DNA of 64,000 bases from CAWDMN01 sp963803155. Its GTDB lineage: Bacteria; Acidobacteriota; Terriglobia; Versatilivoradales; Versatilivoraceae. The stretch spans positions 44,030-108,029 of the forward strand of contig CAWDMN010000082.1 in assembly GCA_963803155.1 (NCBI GenBank), written 5' to 3'. This document shows positions 37,889 through 45,626 of the stretch, in pieces. The notes under the pieces are model-generated. The model saw only the letters and a program-made list of their open reading frames with translations, was not told where the DNA came from and did no database searches. The position numbers were made by a program, and so were the translations under genes. Within the stretch, counting starts at the first letter, position 1. Every line of letters starts with the position of its first letter.

Positions 37889-38770
37889 TTATTCCTCTTC
37901 TTCCTCCTCAACGCGATAGACTACTTTTGCGGTATGATCAGAGGGAATAGGCGTTCCCTCCTCATAAGCGGGAGCGAACTCCCACCAGTTCTTAACTTCA
38001 TAAACCGCTCTTTCGGTTAGGCCAAATTCGAGTTGTTCTTCCGGCTTGACCTCCGTCACTTCTCCTTTGGCATCGAGGCGGATTTTCAGGTTGACCTCGC
38101 CCCCTTTTTTCTTCCGAAACGCCTGTTCCGTTTGGCGGGGCAGCGTGCTCAGCATGGTGATGGGACCGCGCGTTCCTTCGGCGGATCGGCTGGCGGGAAC
38201 CAGCCTGCAGCGCGCCATTGAGCCATAGATATTTTTTCCGAAAAGGACCTTCAGATTAAAAACTTTCAGATACTCACTCGACACGCCCAGGTTAATTTTG
38301 TCGCAATTGGAACGGAATTCCTGAAACTCGGAAGCGCTTAATGGTTCACACCGGTACATGTTCTCACCCAACACGAAATAGACTTTTCGAACCTGGCCGG
38401 GGAAGTCAAAATTGTAGGCGAGTTCCCAACGGCGCCGGGTGCGCGGCGCCGCACAAGCTCGCGGACCTCCTTCAGTTTTCGAAGCCGATCCATCATAAAG
38501 AAACGAATCAAACTTGAGGATTTCACTCTTTTCGTTCCGGGCAAAAAGCCGATCAATATTGAGGCAACGCCGGTTGTCTCCCAGGTTGATTATTTCGACG
38601 AAGATCTCTTTTTGAGGAGTCAATTCCAGGGTGAGGATCAACTTGGAATCAATGTAGGCATGAAAGGCGCTCGGAGAAGGAATGAAATTGGGGGTCGCCA
38701 GTCCTAAGGCGGGAAAGAGACATACCGCCATCATCCAAGACCAGAATTCCAGCACTTTTTTCCAGATCAT
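37889..38770 (-). CDS. Exported protein with TonB-C-like C-terminal domain
   Basis: A 293-residue protein with a signal peptide (MMAVCLFPALGLATP). The N-terminal two thirds are a beta-rich domain I do not recognise (ILTLELTPQKEIFVEI, YNFDFPGQVRKVYFVLGE). The C-terminal ~80 residues have the TonB/energy-transducer-like fold pattern: EVNLKIRLDAKGEVTEVKPE, FGLTERAVYEVKNWWEFAPAYEE and VVYRVEEEEEE. Such modules occur in acidobacterial periplasmic proteins without true TonB function. No TonB receptor is nearby. It could have a structural or sensing role. Confidence 0.7.
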   Translation of the reverse strand: MIWKKVLEFWSWMMAVCLFPALGLATPNFIPSPSAFHAYIDSKLILTLELTPQKEIFVEIINLGDNRRCLNIDRLFARNEKSEILKFDSFLYDGSASKTEGGPRACAAPRTRRRWELAYNFDFPGQVRKVYFVLGENMYRCEPLSASEFQEFRSNCDKINLGVSSEYLKVFNLKVLFGKNIYGSMARCRLVPASRSAEGTRGPITMLSTLPRQTEQAFRKKKGGEVNLKIRLDAKGEVTEVKPEEQLEFGLTERAVYEVKNWWEFAPAYEEGTPIPSDHTAKVVYRVEEEEEE

Positions 38771-39106
38771 ATCTTTTCCTCATGGCGGCCCGATTCAATC
38801 GAGCCAGGAGAAATGCAATTATTATAACTGCAAGGATGGCCTTTCGTGCGGAAAAGGTTGTTTTGGTTTCGAGCGTGACAAAATTTCTTCGGCTTCCTTT
38901 AGCCTGAGTTCAATTGATGGAGGGCATTTCCAGGGTACACATCAAGGATCTGAATGGCGTTAACTTGAGGTTTGATTAGTCCCGGATCAGAAAAAAAAGA
39001 TGAGCCGTTGACTATTCAGATCGAGTGCTGATTGCTCTGATTATTCTCAAGCTTTTGGAATGGAATCCGCGGAGGCATCGAGACTTGTGATTTTATCAAG
39101 CCCCGG
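38771..39106. other. Intergenic region, no gene recognised
   Basis: These 336 bp between the TonB-C-like gene and the HEPN gene contain no convincing ORF, promoter pair or repeat. Confidence 0.45.
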
Positions 39107-39517
39107 CTATTGGAATTGGTTCTCGACAAACTGTAACAGAATGTGGGCGGAGGTTGTGGCTTGGTCGCTATCCAGGCGGAAATAGTTCTGTCCGGGAGTC
39201 AAGTCAGGCAAACCATTCGGATACCGGGTGGGGATGTAGTATCGATCCAACCCGGCAGCCTCTTCATTGTAATGCATCAATTGGCCGTGAATGGGCTCAA
39301 TGGGAAATTCCTGAATCAGCCGTTGCAGGGAATGTCCCCCAGGGTCTTCTCCAAACCAATACCACAATCCTTTTAAAGCTTTCTCCCCCGCCTGTTGCGC
39401 TAGAAAACACGGGTGAGAATACTTTCCCCCATCGCGCAGCAATTCCGCGGCTTCTAGGTCCTCAGAGGCCGGGGCGAGCCAACGGCGTGCTTCATTCCGG
39501 CACTTTTCTTGACTCAT
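39107..39517 (-). CDS. HEPN-domain protein (toxin-like partner of a nucleotidyltransferase)
   Basis: A 136-residue HEPN protein of the PF05168 type: WLAPASEDLEAAELL, CFLAQQAGEKALKGLWYWFG, GHSLQRLIQEF, AAGLDRYYIPTRYPNGLP. The RYP motif and flanking helices are family landmarks. HEPN proteins are often RNases or RNA binders paired with minimal nucleotidyltransferases in toxin-antitoxin pairs. The nucleotidyltransferase gene directly upstream overlaps it by 26 bp, supporting such a pair. AGGTGA lies shortly before the ATG. The catalytic Rx4-6H motif of active HEPN RNases is not obvious here, so RNase activity is not assured. Confidence 0.85.
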   Translation of the reverse strand: MSQEKCRNEARRWLAPASEDLEAAELLRDGGKYSHPCFLAQQAGEKALKGLWYWFGEDPGGHSLQRLIQEFPIEPIHGQLMHYNEEAAGLDRYYIPTRYPNGLPDLTPGQNYFRLDSDQATTSAHILLQFVENQFQ

Positions 39518-39839
39518 AAATCACCTGTCCCTCTTTGACCGCCTTGCGGATAAAAGGGCGGTGTTGAATATTGGAAAACTCCTCCGGCGCATAAATCAAC
39601 AAATCAATTTCCTGCCCGGGCAAGGCTTGGTTAAGTTCCCGCAAAATCCCCTCATAGCGTTCGAAAAATCTCCGGCTGCCAGGCTGAATCACGATCAAGT
39701 CAATATCGCTGTGCCGAGTGCGGGAGTTGGCGGCGGTTGATCCGAACAGAATAGCTTTTTCTACTCAATATTTTTCCAGCACTGGCTGGAAACCTATGGT
39801 TATCTGCTCGATCGTAATCTGGGTTATTGGCTCCCTCAT
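39492..39839 (-). pseudogene. Minimal nucleotidyltransferase (MNT) gene interrupted by an in-frame TGA
   Basis: From ATG 39839 the frame reads MREPITQITIEQITIG, then QPVLEKY, TGA (39767-39765), VEKAILFGSTAANSRT, RHSDIDLIVIQPGS, and on to 39492. Family members have Gly at the TGA place (KYGVEKAILFGS), so GGA to TGA is the simplest change. The GSTAANS...SDIDL block is the pol-beta nucleotidyltransferase motif with its two Asp, followed by a third acid in QEIDLLIY. Translation starting at TTG 39698 would lose the catalytic block. It overlaps the HEPN gene by 26 bp. It is either a recent pseudogene, a readthrough gene, or a sequence error. Confidence 0.8.
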
Positions 39840-39885
39840 GGACAAAATATATCATGGCATTCCCAAAGAAGGGAAGGTCTGTAAC

Positions 39886-40078
39886 GGGTGTCATTTAACG
39901 TGCGACAGCGTGAACCAATCGTGCTGATCGGCTGAACTGAGCCATAGCCGAAGGAGGCGAGGCTTCCGCCAAGGCGGACTCCGCCTGTCGAACCAGTCTG
40001 GGTAGAGAAGGCACATGCGGGAGGCTCGCCCTTCCGTGCATTTCACTCTCAATCCTGCCGCGTCTTGAATTGAGTCCT
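39886..40078. mobile_element. Diverged MITE copy upstream of the MNT/HEPN pair
   Basis: The left end (GGGTGtcatttaacGTGCGACAGCG) and right end (CCTGCCGCGTCTTGAATT then gagtcct) match the ends of the complete element at 51187-51402, as do internal blocks GGCTGAACTGAGC, TCTGGGTAGAGA and GGAGGCTCGCCCTTCCGTGCA. CTGTAA occurs just outside both ends and may be the remains of a target duplication. The element sits 47 bp from the MNT start codon and about 110 bp before dusB. Confidence 0.7.
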
Positions 40079-40190
40079 CTGTAATCGGCTATCGTCAAGA
40101 TTGAGGTTAAGTGGATACTTGGTCCTTTTGTTGAAGATGAAGTCAGGGTAAAATTTTAGGGGCTGACCATTCAATCCTACGAGGGTGAAT

Positions 40191-41234
40191 ATGCGGCTGG
40201 GCAATTTACAAATCGATCCTACTGCCGTGCTTTCCCCCATGGCGGGAGTAACCGATAGTGTCTTTCGGCGGCTGATCAAACGCTTGGGCGGATGTGGATT
40301 GGTCATGACCGAATTTACCAGTGCGGCGGGATTGAGCTACCACTCCAAGCGCGGGTTGCGCATGTTGTACTATCACGAGGAAGAGCGCCCCATCACGGCT
40401 CAGCTATTTGGTTCAGATCCCATCCGGCTGGCCGAAGGAGCCCGGCTGGTCCAAGATCTTGGATTCGACGCCATCGATCTGAATCTGGGATGTCCGGCCA
40501 GCAAAGTCGTGAAATCCTGCGGTGGCTCGGCTCTATTGAGGGATTTCCCCTTGCTTGAAACGCTATTTAAGGCAATTCGAGCCGCGGTGAACATTCCTTT
40601 TACCATTAAAATTCGCGCTGGTTGGAGCGAAGAGGAAATCGTGGCGATGGAAGTTGGCAAAATGGCCGAGGACCTCGGAGTAGATGGCATCACCCTGCAT
40701 CCACGGACGCGGGTGCAGGGCTATTCGGGAAAGGCGGACTGGTCTCTTATTCAAGAGTTGAAGGAAAACGTAAAAATCCCAGTCATCGGGAATGGGGATA
40801 TTCTGACGGTGCATGATGCCATGTGCATGAGGCAGCAGACTCGGTGCGATGGGATTATGATTGGCCGGGGCGCATTAAAGAATCCCTGGATCTTCCGGCA
40901 GATTCATCAAGGGGACCAGGGCGATGAAATTTTTCAGCCCGGCACAATGGACAAATTTGGTCTCATCAAAGATTATTTTACTTTGCTTTTTGAGGAAGCC
41001 ACTCCCGGCGCCATTGGCAAGATGAAGCAATTTGCCTCATGGTTTACCCATGCAGTCCCATTTGGGGCGGCATTACGAAAGCGGATCTTTACCTCCCAAA
41101 GTACGCAGCAGGTCATGGCGGAGATTGATGAATTCTTCCTGAATCCGCATTCCATATTACATACCCAAGCCCCGCCCGGCCATTCTCACTCAACCAACGA
41201 ACCAGAGCCGGAATGTTTCCGTGATACGATGTAA
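40191..41234 (+). CDS. dusB: tRNA-dihydrouridine synthase (DusB type)
   Basis: A 347-residue FMN enzyme reducing uridine to dihydrouridine in tRNA D-loops. The TIM-barrel signature is complete: LSPMAGVTDSVFRRLIKRLG, AQLFGSDP, DAIDLNLGCPASKVVKSCGGSALLRD with the active-site Cys in the LGCP segment, TIKIRAGW, GITLHPRTRVQGYSGKADW, IPVIGNGDI and IMIGRGALKNPWIF. The C-terminal helical domain is normal. ATG at 40191 is preferred: GAGGG lies five bases upstream and the GTG at 40185 overlaps that SD. It is single, flanked upstream by a MITE and not followed by fis. Confidence 0.93.
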   Translation: MRLGNLQIDPTAVLSPMAGVTDSVFRRLIKRLGGCGLVMTEFTSAAGLSYHSKRGLRMLYYHEEERPITAQLFGSDPIRLAEGARLVQDLGFDAIDLNLGCPASKVVKSCGGSALLRDFPLLETLFKAIRAAVNIPFTIKIRAGWSEEEIVAMEVGKMAEDLGVDGITLHPRTRVQGYSGKADWSLIQELKENVKIPVIGNGDILTVHDAMCMRQQTRCDGIMIGRGALKNPWIFRQIHQGDQGDEIFQPGTMDKFGLIKDYFTLLFEEATPGAIGKMKQFASWFTHAVPFGAALRKRIFTSQSTQQVMAEIDEFFLNPHSILHTQAPPGHSHSTNEPEPECFRDTM

Positions 41235-41512
41235 TCGGAATTTCCAGAAGCCTTGAGGAGGTTGTTTTCAGGCTGATCACCGCGCTTTTTCTGGGGCAAA
41301 ATCAGCCCGGAGGCGAAACAGGCTGATGGCATCTCGCGATCTGCCTTCATTTCCATCCAATGGTGGAACACGCGTTTCCGAGCAGATAGTCGCGAAAGCG
41401 CTCGCACCAGCGGCACTGACGGTTCAATCGCGATGTCTGACCGCGGATTGGAAAGTGGAAAAGGTGACAACGGTCACCCGTTTCGTCCACAATTCGATTT
41501 CGATATTCAGAT

Positions 41513-42250
41513 TCAAAACAGCCAACCGCTCTGCTGCTCCAAGGCGGAGTCTCCCGACGGATCGAAATCTTTCATTTTTTTCAAAATGGAGATCCCTAAA
41601 TCCGCACTGCTAAAGAGGGATTGGTGCCCGGCAAATCCTTCAGGCCGAGGACCGGTCAAGAGTGTTGATTTATGATGAAGCAGCCGATACCGCAACACTT
41701 CTTCCAGCCAAACCTGCAACTTTGCCTTGAGCCGGTCAGCCTGATAATTCCGCACAAAAAGGAAATCGCCGCCCTTTGCCAGCGCAGGATCGAAAAGATC
41801 CAGATTGGCCGGATTTGTACGAGCGGGCAGACTGGACAAAACTTCACAATCCATCCAGAGGCATGAATATCCTTGGAGTCTGATTAGGTCGTTCGCGAAA
41901 TCCAAAAGAAGTTGAGTGGCGTCAAACCGGTCAGAGGGAGGAATCCAGGCAAAAATTATGGGAGTGTCCCTCTTTGCAAGCATAGCTTTCAATGAATCCA
42001 GCAACGACGCTTCTTGCAGGGATTGAGCCTGCATTCCATTCAATCCGGCCGTCCAATAAGCTGGAGGAATGCCGGAGCGTCTTTGCAGACTGGCGATTCT
42101 CTCAGGGGAAATGCAGCGGCATTTTCGCGCTACACGCCGCCCATGATCTTCAAACAACTGGAACCCTATCCCATCACAGAGAGGACAGGATTTTTGCTGC
42201 CGGATTTCCCAAAAGCCGTCGGTTATTCTCGCTTGAAGTTGAGTCCCCAT
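41513..42250 (-). CDS. DnaC/IstB-like protein lacking a Walker A motif
   Basis: A 245-residue protein. The N-terminus has a four-Cys zinc finger (Cys22, Cys25, Cys44, Cys46 in CPLCDGIGF...KCRC), as in acidobacterial DnaC-type helicase loaders. The rest follows the loader layout: IPPAYWTA, a strand where Walker A should lie (PIIFAWIPPSDRFDATQLL), then a helix, SCLWMDCEVL, and RLKAKLQVWLEEVLRYRLLHHKSTLLTG resembling the sensor region. The GxxGxGK[ST] motif is absent at ~100-110 and Walker B is degenerate. It may be a regulatory paralogue without ATPase activity. A G10 tract lies seven bases before its ATG. Confidence 0.6.
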   Translation of the reverse strand: MGTQLQARITDGFWEIRQQKSCPLCDGIGFQLFEDHGRRVARKCRCISPERIASLQRRSGIPPAYWTAGLNGMQAQSLQEASLLDSLKAMLAKRDTPIIFAWIPPSDRFDATQLLLDFANDLIRLQGYSCLWMDCEVLSSLPARTNPANLDLFDPALAKGGDFLFVRNYQADRLKAKLQVWLEEVLRYRLLHHKSTLLTGPRPEGFAGHQSLFSSADLGISILKKMKDFDPSGDSALEQQSGWLF

Positions 42251-42257
42251 ATGGATT

Positions 42258-42267
42258 CCCCCCCCCC
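42258..42267 (-). promoter_or_regulatory. G10 homopolymer in the ribosome-binding region of the DnaC-like gene
   Basis: On the coding strand AAGGGGGGGGGG lies seven bases before the ATG, forming a G-only SD. Slippage in this tract would alter SD length and spacing. Phase-variable translation is possible, but no population data are available. Confidence 0.45.
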
Positions 42268-42631
42268 CTTGCTCATCTCATCGGCCTAAATGCACTTTTT
42301 ATTATAGGCGAACAAAAAGCGAAAATCAACGCATTTTTGTCGATTCCCCTTCACAAATGAGTTCTTGGCCAGCTCATGAACCCCTTGTCCTCCTTGGTTC
42401 CAAATTCTTTAAGTTCGATTTGACGGTGAAACCAGAATCCAATTTTCTGCATATTTGATCTGGATTTTCGCAGCTGAAGCGGTCCTCTTGACTCCAAAAT
42501 CCCCACAAAATCGATTCGCCCCTCCCTCTCAGTCTCAAAAGATCGGATGCGATGGTCCCTCGATTGGTTGTCGGTTCGATCACTGTCAGCATGGCAGTTC
42601 AGCGCATTGAAAGTGACCGGAAGGAATTTTC

Positions 42632-42659
42632 TTGACGCCCCCCCCTAATAATTTAAGAT
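42632..42659 (+). promoter_or_regulatory. Promoter-like pair with C8 tract in the spacer
   Basis: TTGACG (42632-42637), a 16-bp spacer that begins with eight C, then TAAGAT (42654-42659). The expected start of transcription is near 42666, 17 bp before a small ORF. The C8 run in the spacer could change promoter strength by slippage. Confidence 0.45.
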
Positions 42660-42682
42660 ACGCAAAAACTATCAAAAGGTTC

Positions 42683-42796
42683 ATGGAAGGCGGCAGTGAA
42701 ACGAGGAGGATTCAGCCAGCGGAGAAGCTGATTGCGCGGTGGAATAAAATGATCCTGGAGCGTATCACTTTACGCTTTCAGGGAAGGATTTCATGA
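42683..42796 (+). CDS. Candidate 37-residue small protein
   Basis: ATG 42683 to TGA 42796, 37 codons, encoding a basic, probably helical peptide (ETRRIQPAEKLIARWNK). AAAAGG lies three bases before the start, and the promoter-like pair at 42632-42659 points at it. I do not recognise the peptide. It may be a real small protein or the decoded part of a small RNA; the case rests on the promoter and SD only. Confidence 0.3.
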   Translation: MEGGSETRRIQPAEKLIARWNKMILERITLRFQGRIS

Positions 42797-43050
42797 AAAT
42801 CTCAAGAATGTCCTGAACGAGGGCCTTTCGATTTCCAAAACAAATTCAAATTGATTACCTGTCGGAAAATTTGGGTGTATCATAAAAATTAAGTTCCAAT
42901 AGAGATCCATAAATTTGAATTGGGACTCTCAGAGCCGAAGATTTCTTTCTGTCTGGCAACAAGATTAATTACAGGCCTCTGAGAGCAGAGCCAAGGAGTC
43001 GTTCTTCCATGGCGGAAGTGCTGGATAAGCGCAGTGGGAATGGAGGAATT

Positions 43051-43614
43051 ATGAGGCTTAGAAAAGAGATTCTCTCGGTATCGTTGGTTATTGGGTTCCA
43101 ACTTGGAATGCTTTTCGCCCTGCAGGAGAGTCCCAAATCAAAAACCCCAAATTCTAAAGGGGGGACTGAAAACAAAAAAGTGTATACCAACGAAGATCTT
43201 GAGCAGATTCCACGGAATGCGGAAATAAACCTGAATTCCAAATCCTCCGCTGGCCGCGGCGCTGCTCCATCTGCCCGGGATGCGAAGAAGACTCCTACGA
43301 TGGATTTGGAGCATTTTTTAGATCGGAATGGACACGGCCGTGAATATTGGCATAAGCAGAGCCAGTCATTGCGGGACAAGTTGGAATCTGTCAACCGGGA
43401 GATCGAGGGTCTGGAAAAACAAAAAAAGGAATTGTCCGGATCCAGAGGGATTCGTGTCACTCGAAGCGGAAGAGCTCGAGCTTCAGGCGACGTATCTCGC
43501 GTGGAAACGCGATTGGCCTCTTGTCAGAGAGAAAAGGGCCGGCTGCAACGGCAAACGGAGCACTTGGAGGAGGATGCTCGCAAGGCGGGGGCATTGCCCG
43601 AATGGCTGCGTTGA
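43051..43614 (+). CDS. Coiled-coil exported/membrane protein of unknown function
   Basis: A 187-residue protein. ATG 43051 follows GGAGG by five bases. The N-terminus (LSVSLVIGFQLGMLFAL) is a signal peptide or anchor. The middle is low complexity with KVYTNEDLEQIP, a motif I recall from exported acidobacterial proteins. The C-terminal half is a charged coiled coil (HKQSQSLRDKLESVNREIEG, CQREKGRLQRQTEHLEED). No enzyme motif is seen. A structural or cell-envelope role is possible. An in-frame ATG at 43009 has no SD. Confidence 0.65.
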   Translation: MRLRKEILSVSLVIGFQLGMLFALQESPKSKTPNSKGGTENKKVYTNEDLEQIPRNAEINLNSKSSAGRGAAPSARDAKKTPTMDLEHFLDRNGHGREYWHKQSQSLRDKLESVNREIEGLEKQKKELSGSRGIRVTRSGRARASGDVSRVETRLASCQREKGRLQRQTEHLEEDARKAGALPEWLR

Positions 43615-43874
43615 CGTCTTTCTGGCGCACATGATCATGGTTCATCCGTTTCATCTCCTCTGGCGGGATATTTCCCTCTACAAATTGCTGATCTTCTCCT
43701 AGCGAGGTCGCCGCTGCTATCAGCAGGGGACAAGCTGGGGAATTTTCAGTGTTATGATCAGGCCTTGGCTCGTGGTAAAATCCCATAGAATTGAAGATGA
43801 TGATACATTGATGGATTTCAAGATTTATTGAGTAATGTGCCACCATCAGCATCAAGGAAGATAATCGGGAGTCA

Positions 43875-44732
43875 ATGATGGGAAATGAATCGAATGAAGC
43901 AACAATGACCCTCCAGGATAAAGAATCAAGATTGGTTGAGATTCTTCAAGGATTGAAATCCGTCGTAGTGGGATTTAGCGGCGGTGTCGATAGTACTTAT
44001 TTGGCCCACATGGCCAACAAAGTCTTGGGAAAACAAGCCCTTTGTGTGACGGCAATCAGTGCCTCCGTACCCTCGCTACAATTACGGGATACGATTGAAA
44101 TCGTGAAACAATTTGGATTGAATCATCGGATTATCGATTCCGGAGAGATGGAGAACCCGGAATATCTTCAGAATAGTCCTGACCGTTGTTATTTCTGCAA
44201 AAGTGATCTTTTCAGCCGTTTGCAGATTTTGGCAAGACAAGATGGCTATGCGGCGGTCTTGGATGGAACAAATTATGATGATCTGGGGGATTATCGACCG
44301 GGACGGCGCGCCGCCGGCGAGTTCACGGTGCGAAGCCCTTTGCTGGAGGCAAAGATGACGAAGCTGGACATTCGCACACTTTCCCGGCAGGAAGGATTGC
44401 CGACCTGGGACAAACCAGCCTTACCCTGCTTGGCTTCCCGCATCCCTTATGGAAACGCCATCACTCCAGAAAAACTCTCCGTGGTGGACCGGGGGGAAAA
44501 TATATTGCGTGGGTTCGGGTTCAGGATTTTTCGGGTTCGACACCACGGCGAAATGGTTCGCCTGGAAATTGCGCCACAGGAACTTTCCAAGGCACTGAAT
44601 ATGACAATGGCCGAAATACTGGTGAAGGAGTTCAAAGCTTTGGGATTCAAATATGTCACGCTGGATTTGGAGGGTTACCGTTCAGGCGCATTAAATGAAG
44701 TGCTCCCTGTTCTTCAGGAAGCCCATCCATAA
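43875..44732 (+). CDS. larE: ATP-dependent sacrificial sulfur transferase LarE
   Basis: A 285-residue PP-loop protein. LarE makes the nickel-pincer nucleotide cofactor of lactate racemase by adenylating its substrate and transferring sulfur. The PP-loop SGGVDS (residues 35-40), PDRCYFCKSDLF, DGTNYDDLGDYRPGR, and WDKPALPCLASRIPYGN are all present. Cys185 in LPCLASR is at the place of the Lactobacillus sulfur-donor Cys. larA, larB and larC are absent from the window, so here it may serve a nickel enzyme encoded elsewhere. GGGAG lies close to the ATG. Confidence 0.9.
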   Translation: MMGNESNEATMTLQDKESRLVEILQGLKSVVVGFSGGVDSTYLAHMANKVLGKQALCVTAISASVPSLQLRDTIEIVKQFGLNHRIIDSGEMENPEYLQNSPDRCYFCKSDLFSRLQILARQDGYAAVLDGTNYDDLGDYRPGRRAAGEFTVRSPLLEAKMTKLDIRTLSRQEGLPTWDKPALPCLASRIPYGNAITPEKLSVVDRGENILRGFGFRIFRVRHHGEMVRLEIAPQELSKALNMTMAEILVKEFKALGFKYVTLDLEGYRSGALNEVLPVLQEAHP

Positions 44733-45173
44733 AGCAGATTCATCCAAACGCTCCGTCGGCAAATCTTCATGCCGAATTTGAAGAGCCATCACGAAAGTGC
44801 CCATCCAGGTGGAATGAACATTCCGGCAACGGAAATGGCTTGTATACAAATGAGGAAGTATTCGGGCTGATATTTAAAGCTCCGCAAAACCCAACGACAG
44901 TGTTTGCATCTATTCCCGCTGCCGTTGTACTTGCTCTGATTCTTCAGGAACAGAATCGGATTGGTCAGGTCAGATTTTAGATACCATCGGATCAGAGTGT
45001 TCGAAGACCTGACTTAAAACATATGCCCTTTTAGACTCGAACAGGTTACTGGGGAGCTCTATCCCGCCAGTCGGAGAACGCGGGAATTCCTTCTTACGTT
45101 CTGATAAAATAGACTATCATTGAGATCGGCTTAGGTTCTGTTCCCATGAGGAATTCAGCAGAGGTGTTGCCCT
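44733..45173. other. Intergenic region, no gene recognised
   Basis: These 441 bp contain no convincing ORF. A loose inverted pair (GGTCAGGTC near 44965 and GACCTGAC near 45007) is visible. A possible -10-like AATAGACT lies shortly before the membrane-protein gene. Nothing else stands out. Confidence 0.4.
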
Positions 45174-45620
45174 ATGTGGTCTAATGAACAGAAATCTCTT
45201 TGTGATCGAGAGCACATATTGCTCCTTGTGATTTATGCGGCCTTGATGATTTCCATCCTGATCTATGGTGGAATGGCGGCATTGATGCCCCCATCGAAAT
45301 CTCCCCAGGAGGGGATCCCTGGAGCCGAAGTCCAGTGGAAGATTTTTTACGGAATTGGCGCACTTTTGGTTTTTGCCATTTTTGTTGTCCGACGACGATT
45401 TCTTCCTAGACTTGTGGAATCTGGCTCCGCCGAACTGAATCTCCATCCGATTCTATTGAAAAATCGGCTCGGTCATTTGATCATCTGGGCCTGCAGTGAA
45501 GCTGTCGGCGTATTAGGTTTGCTGATCTTTTTGGTGATGGGCGGTCGTGGGGAGGCTCTGAAATTCATAGGGGTATCCCTTTTGTTGATGCTAATTTTTT
45601 ATCCTAGGAGAATTCAATAA
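45174..45620 (+). CDS. Membrane protein of unknown function
   Basis: A 148-residue protein with about four membrane segments: ILLLVIYAALMISILIYGG, IFYGIGALLVFAIFVV, HLIIWACSEAVGVLGLLIFL and FIGVSLLLMLIFYP. Short charged loops lie between them (RRRFLPRLVESGSAELNLHP). No family is recognised. AGAGGTG lies about seven bases before the ATG. Its stop is six bases before purD, so it probably shares an mRNA with purD; a functional link is not evident. Confidence 0.7.
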   Translation: MWSNEQKSLCDREHILLLVIYAALMISILIYGGMAALMPPSKSPQEGIPGAEVQWKIFYGIGALLVFAIFVVRRRFLPRLVESGSAELNLHPILLKNRLGHLIIWACSEAVGVLGLLIFLVMGGRGEALKFIGVSLLLMLIFYPRRIQ

Positions 45621-45626
45621 ATAATT

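Larger units (their letters stand above)
42251..43050. other. 800-bp intergenic region with promoter-like site and a small ORF
   Basis: It lies between the divergent DnaC-like gene and the coiled-coil gene. It contains a G10 tract, a promoter-like pair at 42632-42659 and a 37-codon ORF at 42683-42796. No larger gene or repeat was recognised elsewhere in it. Confidence 0.5.
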
